A stretch of DNA of 64,000 nt from Saprospiraceae bacterium (GTDB taxonomy: Bacteria > Bacteroidota > Bacteroidia > Chitinophagales > Saprospiraceae), in contig JADJYH010000010.1 of NCBI GenBank assembly GCA_016719855.1, positions 62,001-126,000 on the forward strand. The letters are read 5' to 3'. Positions within the stretch are counted from its first letter, which is position 1, and every line of letters begins with the position of its first letter. A program made the position numbers and the translations under genes. The notes under the pieces were generated by a model. That model worked only from the letters and a program-made list of their open reading frames with translations, did not search any database and was not told where the DNA came from. Positions 49,864 to 60,758 of this stretch are shown in pieces.

Positions 49864-52145
49864 TTATTCCAAAACCACCCTGCCTGTCTCCGCATCCAGC
49901 GCCACCGTGCCAGCGCCCATCGGCATTTTCACGACAGTTCCCTTCCCGTTTTTTAAATTAATCTTATGCTCCCCACCTGCCTTGGTGTGAAAAACCAGCA
50001 ACCCGCCGCCCGCATAAATCACGCTTCCTTCGTGAAAACTGAAGTCGAAATAGAAATGTGCGTCTGCATTGTGACGTCCCAGAAAAAAGAAATGCCACCA
50101 ACTTGCCTTTGTCAGCGGAATTCCCACAAACCACGACGTATGTCCAACCTCTTTTTTAAAGGTGAAAGCCTGTAGTTCAAATGCATGCTCGTAATCCAAC
50201 GCAAAGCTCGCGGGGATTTTATTCCGGACGCCGAAAAGAGGGTTGAGAACGCCCCATGCCCGCTGGTATTCGGGAAATTCATCTTCCAGGATGAGCGGAA
50301 CAACCGGCGGCTTATCAGTAAATGTACGCTCCAATTCAAAACCTGTGACCTCGGAAACTGCCTCTGGTCGCAATGCTTTTCCGTCAGAAAATCCCGGAGC
50401 GTAAATCCAGAACAAGTGCCGACCGCCTTGCGCCACCTTTTCCCGAATCACCTGCTTCTCTGTCGCATCGAGCAGCCAGGTATTCGCAAAAATCACCGCC
50501 CGGTAGGGCGATAAGTCCAGCAGTTCCAAATCGTCCAGATGCACGGCATCGAATGCAACGCCTGCATAATATAATGCCAACGGCAGCCAATCCACCACCT
50601 GCGAACTAATGGGGCAAGAATCGGGTAGCGCACTTTTCATGTGATAAAAAACCTCCGTGTCATACACCACCAGCACATCCGCCGCCGACTGCCAGGGGCG
50701 ATGCACTAGCGAATCGGCTAACGTTTTCAAAGCTTTGATTTCCGCCAAATATGCCGGATGGTCCCAGTAGCCTATCGTGCCAGACTGGATGTCGTGCTCG
50801 TTGCTGCGGTGCAGGTTCATGCCACTAGGCCCAAAATCGTAAAACCACAAACCTGCTCCCTTCGTCAGCGGCGAGAGCACATTGCGGCGCAGGGCGGCGA
50901 TGTTTTCCTGCACGTTGCGGCGGTAGTTTTCGGCGTTGTCCTTGCCGTTCAGCACGGGGAAGGTGCGGCGGGGCTGCTGGTCGTACTCGTCGAGCCAGAG
51001 CTTGCCGTGTAGTGTGATGGAGCGCACGAGGCTTCGGCTGCGGTACGGCTCGCCGGGGTCGTAACCGTCGTCGGGGTAATACACCTGCGGGGCACTGAGG
51101 TAGTCAATCCAAGGAGAGGCCAGCACCCGCTGAAGTTCGAGGTGGCCGCCCGCCGCCTGCCGGTTGAACATGGAAAAAAAGTAGCCATAAAATGCGCCGG
51201 TCAAAATCGGGCGGTTCCAATTTTCCTTGACGATTTTGCAAAAATGCAGGATGTCGTCGGCGACCAATTCGTGCTGGCATCGGTAGTAGTCAATCGTTTT
51301 TTGGTCTTTTTGCGGGTCTCGAAATAAGCCGCCGGAAACGGTCGCCCGCTCCGCCGGAGTTGGAATTTCTACCGTTGCAAAGCTCGCCGCCGGGTCGTTC
51401 CAGCTTTTTTGCAACGCCTGCTCATCGCCGTATTTTTCCCGCAGCCACCGCTGAAAATGTGCCTGCATTGGCTGGCTGAAGTCGGCCTCGTGCTCGATGA
51501 AGCCCCACTGGTGCCATTCGCCGTAAACGCCGCCCGCCACGTGGATGCCGATGAGGGCGTCGCCTTCGTGCGTTTTTGAAAACTCCCGGCAGAAGCGGGC
51601 GAGCATTGCGCCAGCGTCGCTTCGCCATTTTTCGGAGGCCAAACTGACCCGCACGGGCAACCCGGCGTCGTCCTGCACGATGCGGCTGAGGTGCAAAGGC
51701 TCGAAAACTTGGGCAGGTGTGCCGGGTTCGTATGCCACCTGCTCGGTGGGGTTTTGCGCCAGCCACCAAGCGGGTGGGTTCAGATGGAAGCGGAATACGA
51801 CTGCCGCATCGGGACAGGCAGCCAGTGCGCCTTGTATTTGGCGCTTCGCAATGTCGAGGCTGAACTGGTCTGGGCCAATCCACATATGTTCAGGAAAATA
51901 TCGAGTTGGAACAGCCGGATTCCCGCTTCGCAAAATTGCGGAGGTTGTGCTGCGGCACCTCCTCCCACGACCAGCGGCCACCTGGCACGTCGGTCAGGGC
52001 ATAGAAAATGGGGGCTTCGGGCTGGCCGTTGACGAAGATGGTGGGCTTGCCCTTGGTAAGGTTGCACCTTCGGAAAACGGCTGTTGCGAATGGGCTATCT
52101 TTGAAATAATAAAAGTAGGGGTGAATAAAGGAGTCGGTTTTGCAT
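49864..52145 (-). CDS. Glycoside hydrolase, GH42/beta-galactosidase-like, 5' end multiply frameshifted
   Basis: The main open part (about 51940 to 49864) contains EHMWIGPDQFSLD, RFHLNPPAWWL, GIHVAGGVYGEWHQWGF (candidate acid/base Glu), RPILTGAFYGYF and LHGKLWLDEYDQQPR (candidate nucleophile Glu). A flavodoxin-like middle (ADVLVVYDTEVFYHM, YRAVIFANTWLLDA) and a beta-rich end follow. This fits a clan-A TIM barrel plus a trimerisation-type domain, as in GH42. Family assignment is tentative. Upstream, MQNRLLYSPLLLLF (start 52145) looks like a signal peptide, followed by IAHSQQPFSEGATL, KGKPTIFVNGQPEAPIFYALTDV and AGIRLFQLDIF in successive frames. About four shifts lie within 250 nt, including the A4 run at 51895-51898. 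Confidence 0.65.
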
Positions 52146-52236
52146 TTGAGAAAATATTATTTTTCAAAGATAAAAGCGCTGCAACGTTGGTGAAAACAAA
52201 AGCTATTTTTGCCGCCTAACAATTTAAGGGCTGACC

Positions 52237-52801
<565 letters not shown>

Positions 52802-53006
52802 CAGGTCACCCCACAGGTAAAGCCAAATGTTGCGCCACAAGTTATCTTATTGGCTCCGGTTGATTGGGGCTGGAACGCAGGGAGGTTGGGAGCGGCTCTT
52901 GGGGCTGTGAAAATAGTCATGAGTTGGCAGTATTGTTGATTTTCAAGGTACAAAAGTTGCGCCAACCCTCCTTAGATTTTCTACCTTTGTCCAAAACACG
53001 ATCATT

Positions 53007-55061
53007 TTGACGAAATCCACCTACCTATTTTTCCTCCTGCTCCCATGCTTTTCGCTGGCGCAAACCTTCAACGGCACCTTCAACCTGCCCATCCCCGACG
53101 ACGGCACGGTGGGGTACTACGAGCTGTCCGTGAGCGGCCTGCCCGCGCAAACCAGTGACAGCTTTGGGGTGGAGACCGCCTGCATCAACCTGACGCATAC
53201 CTGGAACGCCGACCTTGTCGTCTCGCTCATCGCTCCCGATGGCACCGAGGCCGAGCTGACCTCCGACAACGGCGGCGACACAGACGGCTACCTCAACACC
53301 TGCTTCAATGCCGGTGCAGCACAGGGCATTTGGGAGGTGGGATGGCCGTACACTGGCACGTTCAAGCCGGAGGGATTCATGAGCGTTTTTCAAAACGGGC
53401 TAAACCCCAACGGCACTTGGCGGCTCAAAATCCGGGACACCTACCCCTTCGCCGATGCGGGTGAACTGTTCGACTGGAGCATTACCTTCGGGCCGAACCC
53501 GCCGACGCCGTACCCGTTCTTCTCGTCCACCTTGCCCATTCTGAAAATAACCACCAGTGGCCAGGTCATCCCCAACGAACTGAAAATCAACGCCAACCTC
53601 CAAATCATTGACTCCACGGGAGCAGGCGGCCCCGGCCAGACCAACTTTGTGAACGACACCACCACGGGCTACGACGGCCAAATCGCCATCGAGCAGCGGG
53701 GCAACAGCTCTGGCTGGATGCCCAAAAAATCCTACAACTTTGAAACGCAGCAAGCCGACGGCTCGAACCTGAATGCCGCCCTGCTCGACATGCCCGCAGA
53801 AAACGATTGGGCATTGCTCGCCAACTACTCCGACAAGACGCTGATGCGCAATTTTTTGGCTCAAACCATTTTTGAGAAAATGGGCCGCTACGGTCCCCGG
53901 ATGCGCCACTGCGAACTGGTGGTTGATGGCGAGTACCGTGGCATTTACGTGCTCGGCGAGCGCATCAAGCGGGACAGCCAGCGGGTGGACATTGCGAAGC
54001 TTGACCCCGACGAAAACATGGGCGAGGACGTTACGGGCGGATACATCATCAAGATTGACTGGCAAAACGGCGCGAACCTCGGCGGTTTTTCTTCGCAATT
54101 TTTTCAAATAAACAACGCCAACAACCCGCTCTACTACCAGTTCCACTACCCCAAGGCCGACGAAATCACGCCCGCCCAAGCGGGTTACATCGAATCGTAT
54201 GTTGACAGTTTTGAAAGGGCGATGAAGGCCCCGTTTTTCCAAGACCCCGACCTCGGCTGGCGGCGTTTTGCCAGCGAAAAGTCATTCACCGACTTCATCC
54301 TGCTCTACGAACTCTCGAACAACGTGGACGCCTACTGGCTAAGCACCTTTCTTCACAAGGACAAAAACGGCAAGCTGAAGGCCGGCCCGCCCTGGGACTT
54401 CGACCTCGCCTTCAACAACGCTGACTACTCCGACGGCTCCAGCACCTCCGGCTGGCGGCACGACTGGTTGGCCAACAACACCGACCTGCTGCCCTTCTAC
54501 TGGCAACGCATCTGGCAGGACACCGCTTTTGCGCAGCAAGCCGCCTGCCGCTGGCAGGAACTGCGAGAAGGAGCGCTACACCCTGACAGCCTGAGCGCCA
54601 TCATCGCTGAAAAAGAGGCTCAGTTGGAAGGGCCGCAAGTAGAAAACTTTAGCCTCTGGGACATCATCGGGGTGTGGGTCTGGCCGAACGTGCAGCCGCT
54701 GCCGCAGAGCTACGCCGAGGAAATCGAGCGGCTGCAAGGCTGGGTGGCTGCTCGTGCCGCTTGGATGGACGCCCATTTGCCCGCTGGCGATTGCTCGCCC
54801 GTCGTGTCTGCCGTGGGAGAGGCGGAGGGAGGCTGGAGTGAAGCCAGCATTGCTCCAAACCCATTTTCCAGCAGCTTTCGGGTAAATGGCCCGGGGCGCT
54901 TCGACCTGCGACTGACCAACTCGTTGGGCGTGGTGGTTTGGCAGGCATTTGACCTAAAAAACACGGCAACGATTGATGTGGAAACCCTGCCGCCCGGCTG
55001 CTACTGGCTGACGGCGGTGAGCGATGGGCGAGCGTGGAGCCGATTGGTGGTGAAGCAATAA
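53007..55061 (+). CDS. CotH-kinase-like secreted protein with P-domain and T9SS sorting signal
   Basis: 684 residues. Signal peptide from a TTG start at 53007 (ending SLAQT). A proprotein-convertase P-domain follows (about 25-170: NLTHTWNADLVVSLIAPDG, NPNGTWRLKIRD). The CotH-like kinase domain (about 185-560) has IEQRGNSS, KKSYNFE, YSDKTLMRNFLAQ, ELVVDGEYRGIYVLGERI and GPPWDFDLAFNNADY; the last supplies the metal-binding Asp residues. The end is a type A sorting domain (APNPFSSSFRV to RLVVKQ). CotH-family proteins phosphorylate secreted proteins. Here a surface or secreted protein kinase role is inferred. No ATG gives an intact signal peptide, so TTG is favoured. Confidence 0.85.
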   Translation: MTKSTYLFFLLLPCFSLAQTFNGTFNLPIPDDGTVGYYELSVSGLPAQTSDSFGVETACINLTHTWNADLVVSLIAPDGTEAELTSDNGGDTDGYLNTCFNAGAAQGIWEVGWPYTGTFKPEGFMSVFQNGLNPNGTWRLKIRDTYPFADAGELFDWSITFGPNPPTPYPFFSSTLPILKITTSGQVIPNELKINANLQIIDSTGAGGPGQTNFVNDTTTGYDGQIAIEQRGNSSGWMPKKSYNFETQQADGSNLNAALLDMPAENDWALLANYSDKTLMRNFLAQTIFEKMGRYGPRMRHCELVVDGEYRGIYVLGERIKRDSQRVDIAKLDPDENMGEDVTGGYIIKIDWQNGANLGGFSSQFFQINNANNPLYYQFHYPKADEITPAQAGYIESYVDSFERAMKAPFFQDPDLGWRRFASEKSFTDFILLYELSNNVDAYWLSTFLHKDKNGKLKAGPPWDFDLAFNNADYSDGSSTSGWRHDWLANNTDLLPFYWQRIWQDTAFAQQAACRWQELREGALHPDSLSAIIAEKEAQLEGPQVENFSLWDIIGVWVWPNVQPLPQSYAEEIERLQGWVAARAAWMDAHLPAGDCSPVVSAVGEAEGGWSEASIAPNPFSSSFRVNGPGRFDLRLTNSLGVVVWQAFDLKNTATIDVETLPPGCYWLTAVSDGRAWSRLVVKQ

Positions 55062-55090
55062 AGGTGAAGATTTTGCGAAGCAAAAAAGAA

Positions 55091-55126
55091 AACGCCACGG
55101 AAGCAGCCTTGCTCCGTGGCGTTTTT
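55091..55126 (+). terminator. Rho-independent terminator after the CotH gene
   Basis: AACGCCACGGA pairs with TCCGTGGCGTT around an 11-nt loop, followed by Ts. Confidence 0.8.
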
Positions 55127-55177
55127 ACAAGTTATGGCCCTGGTTCAAGTCCGTGGGGCCTGCCCTCTAGAAAATTT

Positions 55178-55217
55178 GGGGGGGGGGGGGGGGGCGGGGG
55201 GGCCCCGGGCCGGGAAT
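55178..55217. repeat. Second poly-G/GC low-complexity tract
   Basis: 17 Gs, a C, more Gs, then CCCCGGGCCGGG. It lies between the CotH terminator and the 3' end of the beta-helix gene. Together with 52749-52801 it brackets the CotH gene. Probably an artefact of assembly. Confidence 0.75.
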
Positions 55218-55224
55218 TAATCAA

Positions 55225-57552
55225 TTAGTTCCTTACCAACTGCTGCACCACAACCTGACTGCCATTGGAGGCGGCGAGGTGGTAAATGCCTTGGCCAAGG
55301 CCGTTCAGCGGCAGCTCGAAGTTCAGCTTTCCAGCCGTTTTGTTTACCTCGAAAACCCGCACCTCCTGCCCAAGCAGGTTGGTCAGTCGGAGCTGCACGT
55401 CGCCAGCCCAGGTGTTGTCGAGGGTGACGGTGGCCGACTGCCCAGCGGCAGGATTCGGGCTGACCGTCAGGATGCCGTCGTTGGACAGCAGCACCTCGTT
55501 GGCTTTGCTGATGAACTGGTTCTCGTAAGCGCCCATGTCCACTTCGTTGAGGCGGGGATTGCCATCAAGGTCGAGCAGCGGAGCACCAGCGTCCACGCCG
55601 GCATCCACGGCCACGGCATCGTTCTGGAGGCGGAAGTTGTCGTCGTCTGGGTCAACGAACAGGCCGTCAATATCGTCCACCTTCAGGTCCTTGGGGTGGG
55701 TGAGGAAGGCGTCGAAGGAGTCGTCGTCGAAGAGGTTTCCGCCGTTGGAAATGATGGTCGGGGTGCCCGCCTCAATGGCGTAGTTGATGGAGCCGTCCTG
55801 GGCGAAGATGTTGTTCTGGAGAACGGTGTTGGAGAACGACACGTCCTCGGCGCCGGTCCAGTTGCTGATGGCAGCGGCATACTCGCCGATGTTGTAGGCG
55901 AAAGTGCAGTTCATGATGGTCACGTCCAAGGTTGCAGTGTCCACATTGATGGAGATGGCGCCGCCCCTGCCGGTCGGTGGTGTCGTACCTGCTTTGGCTT
56001 CGTTGTTTGTGAACAAGCAGCTTGTGATGGTTGTGTTGGCATCGCTGAGGTTGATGGCTCCGCCTTGGTCCTGTGCTGCGTTGAAGTTGAAAATGCTGTT
56101 GGTGACGGTGAGGGTGGCGTCGTTGTTCGGGCCAGCGTCGGCCATGCTGATGGCACCGCCGAAGCCGTCGGCAACGTTGCCGACAAACTCGCAGTTGGTC
56201 ACGTTCACGGGCGAGCTGCTTGCCGATGCCCCACTGAAGATGGCACCTCCACTGCCAGTGGTCGAATTCCCAGTGAAGCTGCAGTTGATTGCATTCACCG
56301 TAGTAAGGTCGTTCTGGAGTCCCAGTGCCCCACCTGATGCGGTGCCCGCCGCTTGGTTGTTCAGGAAGGTGCAGCCTGTGTAGGTCATCGTGCCAGCGAA
56401 GCCATTGTTGACTGCACCGCCAAGACGGGTGCAAGTGTTTCCTTCAAACCAACAGTCCGTGACGGTGAACGTGCCGCCGTAGCCCGTGAAGGCACCGCCC
56501 CAGCCGCCGGAGGAGGCGGTTTTGAAGCTGCTGTTCTGGTAAACCACATTGTCATCCGCTTGGATGTCGTTGCGGATATGGCCGCCCGAACTGGTGGAAG
56601 TGTTGGCCTCAAAACTGCAATCCGACAACGTGTAGGAGCAATTGCGGAACCTGGCCGCACCGCCAATGCCAGTGGTGTTCGAGTTGCCGTGGAAGCTGCA
56701 ATTTGAAATCACAAAATTGTCGGCGTTCGTGACGTTGGGCAAGCTGTCGGTGACGCAGTAGAGCGCCCCACCGTTGACGGCGGAGTTGCCAGAAAACTCG
56801 GAATTGGACAGCGAGAGGTCGGTGCAGTTCGTCGCATAAAATGCCCCTGCGTTGGAGGAGGCCGTACTGTTGGTGTTGTTCGTGAACGTGCAGGAGTCCA
56901 CGTCCACGCCGTCGCAGAAGCTGAGGTACAAGGCCCCAACGCTGAGGTTGGTGGAGAAGGTGCAGCCCTTGATTTCAGAACCATCGGCGGTCGTGGCCAT
57001 GAAAATAGCGCCGCCAGTTCCAGCGAAGTTGTTGTTCAGGTTGCATTGGCGCACCACCACGGGGCTGAGGGCGTAGATGCCGCCGCCGGTGCCACCGGCA
57101 GCCGTGTTGCCACCAGCGATGGTGAACCCGTCAACCACTGCATCCGCAGTTTGCGCAGCGGCCACCGCCACCACGTGGGCGGCGTTGTCGGTGCGGCCCG
57201 TGGCAAAGTTGCCATCAATGTCGTTGCCAGCGATGTCGCCGCTGAGCGTGGTGACGTTGGTGGCAGGGTTGCGCTGGCCGAGGCTTGTCTCCGTTCCGGC
57301 GAAGCCGCCGTACAGCGATACACTGCCGGGCACCGTGAAGGATGCGCTTGCAGCGGAAGTGACGTAAGTGCCTGCCGCCACCCAGACCGCACCGGAAGTG
57401 GAGTTGGCAAGGGCGGTTTCAAGGCTGGTGTAGGCGTTCGCCCAAGAGGTGCCGTCGTTGGCGCCGCTTGCGTCCGATTTCACGAAAACCTGTGCGGACA
57501 GGCTCATGCTGAACGATGCGAAAAGGAAAATGGAAAGGTAAATTTGCTTCAT
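55225..57552 (-). CDS. Right-handed beta-helix (PMP-like) surface protein with T9SS sorting domain
   Basis: 775 residues from ATG 57552 (MKQIYLSIFLFASFS, signal ending SLSAQ). Immediately after the signal is VFVKSDASGANDGTSWANAYTSLETAL, shown here by its start VFVKSDASGANDGTSW, a typical entry to choice-of-anchor Q beta-helix proteins. Many GGAIF, GGAFY, NCSF and GNSxxxGGA repeats follow, as in polymorphic outer-membrane proteins. Near the end come DLDGNPRLNEVDMGAYE and a type A sorting domain (SPNPAAGQSATVTL to QQLVRN). Paralogous to, and divergent from, the gene at 57874. Likely an adhesin or polysaccharide-binding surface protein. Upstream open sequence to 57732 is not coding. Confidence 0.85.
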   Translation of the reverse strand: MKQIYLSIFLFASFSMSLSAQVFVKSDASGANDGTSWANAYTSLETALANSTSGAVWVAAGTYVTSAASASFTVPGSVSLYGGFAGTETSLGQRNPATNVTTLSGDIAGNDIDGNFATGRTDNAAHVVAVAAAQTADAVVDGFTIAGGNTAAGGTGGGIYALSPVVVRQCNLNNNFAGTGGAIFMATTADGSEIKGCTFSTNLSVGALYLSFCDGVDVDSCTFTNNTNSTASSNAGAFYATNCTDLSLSNSEFSGNSAVNGGALYCVTDSLPNVTNADNFVISNCSFHGNSNTTGIGGAARFRNCSYTLSDCSFEANTSTSSGGHIRNDIQADDNVVYQNSSFKTASSGGWGGAFTGYGGTFTVTDCWFEGNTCTRLGGAVNNGFAGTMTYTGCTFLNNQAAGTASGGALGLQNDLTTVNAINCSFTGNSTTGSGGAIFSGASASSSPVNVTNCEFVGNVADGFGGAISMADAGPNNDATLTVTNSIFNFNAAQDQGGAINLSDANTTITSCLFTNNEAKAGTTPPTGRGGAISINVDTATLDVTIMNCTFAYNIGEYAAAISNWTGAEDVSFSNTVLQNNIFAQDGSINYAIEAGTPTIISNGGNLFDDDSFDAFLTHPKDLKVDDIDGLFVDPDDDNFRLQNDAVAVDAGVDAGAPLLDLDGNPRLNEVDMGAYENQFISKANEVLLSNDGILTVSPNPAAGQSATVTLDNTWAGDVQLRLTNLLGQEVRVFEVNKTAGKLNFELPLNGLGQGIYHLAASNGSQVVVQQLVRN

Positions 57553-57610
57553 ACTGGATGATTTTGTTTTCAAAAAAAAAATGTTGTGAATCAAGGCGAA
57601 AAGGTAGGTC

Positions 57611-57658
57611 AAAGCTTTTGGACTATTTAGCTTTTGGATTACAAAATCTGGATTATTT
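57611..57658. repeat. Direct repeat, left copy, flanking the 57874 gene
   Basis: GGACTATTTAGCTTTTGGAT and the following CAAAA-CTGGATTAT recur at 60641-60687 in the same orientation, with a few mismatches. Each copy holds a small AGCTTTTG/CAAAAGCT stem. Confidence 0.7.
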
Positions 57659-57671
57659 GCTTCAATTTTTT

Positions 57672-57752
57672 TCTGATTGTAACGGATTGTAGTGAAAGTA
57701 AGTGAGCCTTGCCCCGCTGTGGCGACCATCACTACAATCCGTTACAATCAGA
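57672..57752. promoter_or_regulatory. 24-bp perfect inverted repeat between the divergent beta-helix genes
   Basis: The arm starting TCTGATTGTAACGG (57672-57695) is exactly mirrored at 57729-57752 with a 33-nt loop. It sits about 120 nt from each start codon, so it could be a shared operator for the two paralogues. A mobile palindrome is the alternative. Confidence 0.5.
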
Positions 57753-57873
57753 TTATTTTCAGTAGCTAAAAGCAAAATTGTCGGGAAAAGCGTCATTTGG
57801 ATGAACTCCTTTGTTCAGATTTGCTGTCTATTCAACGGATTGAACAACAATAATTCACCAAAATTAAATTCGC

Positions 57874-60299
57874 ATGAAAAACACCTACACTTTTACAGTT
57901 TTTACGCTCCTATTCGCACTATTGCCAGGGTTCTTATCAGCGCAAGTGGTTTATGTAAAACACAATGCCACTGGCAGCAACAATGGTAGTTCCTGGCAAA
58001 ATGCATACACCGACCTCCAGGCAGCTTTGAGCAACACCACTACTGGACAAATCTGGGTAGCAGCAGGCACCTACTGGCCAGGGGGAAATAATCCCGACCC
58101 TTCAGACTGTTTTGTTGTGGACGCCGCCTTGTCTGTGTACGGAGGCTTTGCAGGAACAGAAACAAATCTCTCACAGCGCAATTCAGCCACAAATCCCACT
58201 GTATTGAGCGGTGACCAGGAGGCCAACGATCCCCTCAACGTCTTCGACAGCTTGCTGTTCCTGGATAATGCCCTCCACGTTGTTTATGTGGACACCCTGA
58301 TTGGCTGCACAACGACTATTGATGGGTTGACCATCAAGGGTGGCATTACCGACGATGACAACACGATGCCCAATTATTTTTGGCGGGGCGGTGGCATACA
58401 TGCCCAAAGCCCGGTAAACATTCGCAACTGCCATTTTACGGGCAATTTTGCCCGCTCTGGCGGCAGCATTTCTTTGGGATCAAGCTGCACTGGCTCCGAA
58501 ATTCGGGATTGTAGTTTTCAATGGAACCTGACCAGTTCCCAGAGTTCGGGAATATTTGCCGATGCCGTCACCGACTTGTCGGTCAGGCAGTGTATTTTCG
58601 AAGAAAACAAAACCAACCGCGGCGTTATTTACCCTTTTCGCTGCGTCAATGTACTGATAGATAGCTGTGCTTTTTCAGGCAACCAAAACGACGATGGCTA
58701 TGCCGCTGCCATTTTTAACTGGAACTCGCAGAACGCCGTGGTCTCCAACTCGACTTTTTCTGACAACGTTGCCCTAAATGCAGGTGCCATCAACATCAAT
58801 GGCTCTGAGCTGCCAGGCATTGGCGCTGACAATTTCATTATTGACAACTGCTTGTTTGAAGGCAATATCGTGACTGATTTTGGAGGAGGTGCCATCTGGA
58901 ACAACAGTGCCGATTGTACGATCAAGAACAGCCACTTCAATTTCAACATAGCCGCAAACGGGGCGCACCTTTTCCAAAACGCTCCTGGCGCCGAAATCGT
59001 CATCGAGTCTTGTATTTTCGAGCAAGCACAAGCCAGTGGATGGGGAGGTGCCATGACCTGTTATGGCCTTGACGCCAATATTTTGGTGACGGACTGCATC
59101 TTCGACCAAAACACGGCCACGAACCTGGGCGGTGCAGCCAACAACGGGTTTGGGGTAAATGTTACCTACCAGGGCTGTGAATTCAACGACAACAGGAGCG
59201 AAGCAAGCGCAGGTGGTGCCCTTGCCCTTCAAAATGACTCAACCTCCATCGCCGTTATCAATTGCGTATTCAATGGCAATACCTCCTCAAGCAATGGTGG
59301 TGCAATTTTCAGCGGCGCAGCATCAAGCAGCAGTATCGTGGTGGTGGACAGATCTGAATTTTTAGGGAATAATTCCGAAGGCGGTGTTGGGGGTGCCATC
59401 AGTGTGACAGAGGCTGGTGATGATGACATTAGTGTCCTCAATTTGAGCAACAGTATCTTTGGATTCAACCAGGCCTCCACCCAAGGAGGTGCCCTGAACC
59501 TCGGCGATACGGACGCTACTATCACCAGTTGCCTTTTTTTCAAAATATCGCAAACGGCACTGGCACTGGCGGTGCCGTTTCAAACAACACTTCCGACTCG
59601 AATACCGTCGTGGTGACTTTGATGAACAACACCTTCGCTCAAAACAGTGGCACATTGGCAGCGGGCATCGCTAACTGGACTGGCACTTTGGAGGCCTTTT
59701 CCGAAATGACCATGCAAAACTGCATCTTCTGGCATGAGGGCGGCATCGGCTATGCCATCGAGGATGGTACGCCGCAGCTTACCTCCAATGGCGGCAACCT
59801 CAGCGATGACAACAGCTTGGCACCCTACTTTACTCACCCGAAAGACATCCTGTTGGAAGAACCTACTTTCGTGGATACTGACGACTACGATTACCACCTG
59901 ACTGACATCAGTGTGGGTGTCAATGACGGCGTTGATGCCGGTGCGCCTCCCCTCTACCTTGAGGGAAATCCACGGAACAGCGTCGTGGACATGGGTGCCT
60001 ACGAGAACCAGACTGCTGTAAATACTGGCGAAAGAGTGCTGCCCAACATGGGACTCCTTTCCTTGTCGCCAAATCCAGCCACTGCTTCCAGCACAAAATT
60101 CATGCTGGCCAATGAATGGCGGGGCAACCTTGAAATAAGGGTGGCCAATGTTTTGGGCGAATATGTGTACACGATGAAAATCACAAAATCCACAGCGGAA
60201 CTTCATCTGGATTTGCCCCTCAATATGAGAGCAGGCGTTTACACGGTACAGGTTTCCAATGGCTCCGAAGTGGTTGTTGAAAGGCTGATACGACTATAA
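57874..60299 (+). CDS. Right-handed beta-helix (PMP-like) surface protein with T9SS sorting domain (frameshifted)
   Basis: About 808 codons. The signal peptide ends FLSAQ. It has the same entry as its neighbour (VVYVKHNATGSNNGSSWQNAY), then GTYWPGG, SVYGGFAGTETNL and repeated GGAIF, GGAIS, NCVFNGNTSSSNGGA units. The second part (from about 59535) continues FQNIANGTGTGGAVSNN, NWTGTLEAFSEMTMQNCIF, EGNPRNSVVDMGAYE and a sorting domain (SPNPATASSTKF to ERLIRL). The frame breaks in the T7 run at 59534-59540. Eight Ts would restore TSCLFFQNIANG, matching the neighbour's TSCLFTNNEA. A slippage-controlled switch is possible but less likely than an error, given the other homopolymer breaks. Confidence 0.82.
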
Positions 60300-60334
60300 G
60301 CATCAAAAAATACCTCTTATATCCTTGGTTTTCA

Positions 60335-60372
60335 GCTACCGATGTGGCAAAACGACACATCGGTAGCCAATT
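60335..60372 (+). terminator. Terminator after the second beta-helix gene
   Basis: GCTACCGATGTG pairs with CACATCGGTAGC, followed by CAATTTTT. Apart from this and the repeat at 60641, the stretch 60300-60758 shows no credible gene. Confidence 0.7.
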
Positions 60373-60640
60373 TTTGGCAGCTCATCCCAAAAAGTTAATT
60401 GCGGCCCATCCCCATCTTGGAAATCCATCCAATGCCCCCGCTTGTGCCGGTCTCCTGGCCGGTATCCACGCCCCGGTCGTCGCCCAAGCTGCTCACCAAC
60501 TTCCCCCTATTCAACTGTTCCTAAGCCGTCTTCGTCCTGTTGGCCAACACGATACTGAACCCCGCTGGAGCGGCAGCCTTGTGTGCCGCCCTCGCTGAGG
60601 CTTCTTTTTGTTTATACTGTGTTCGAAGAGACAAGCCGGC

Positions 60641-60687
60641 AAAGCAATTTGGACTATTTAGCTTTTGGATTGCAAAAGCTGGATTAT
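60641..60687. repeat. Direct repeat, right copy, flanking the 57874 gene
   Basis: Second copy of the element at 57611-57658, same orientation. It includes GGACTATTTAGCTTTTGGAT and a perfect AGCTTTTG/CAAAAGCT stem. Confidence 0.7.
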
Positions 60688-60758
60688 CGCTGTGAGGGGC
60701 AGACTCAACAAGGTTTTCTATATTTACCCCCAATGACCAATGACAAAAACAAAATAAA

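Noticed and set aside
60344..60598. 84-residue plus-strand open frame
   Set aside because: It begins inside the terminator stem of the upstream gene and has no domain or conserved pattern.
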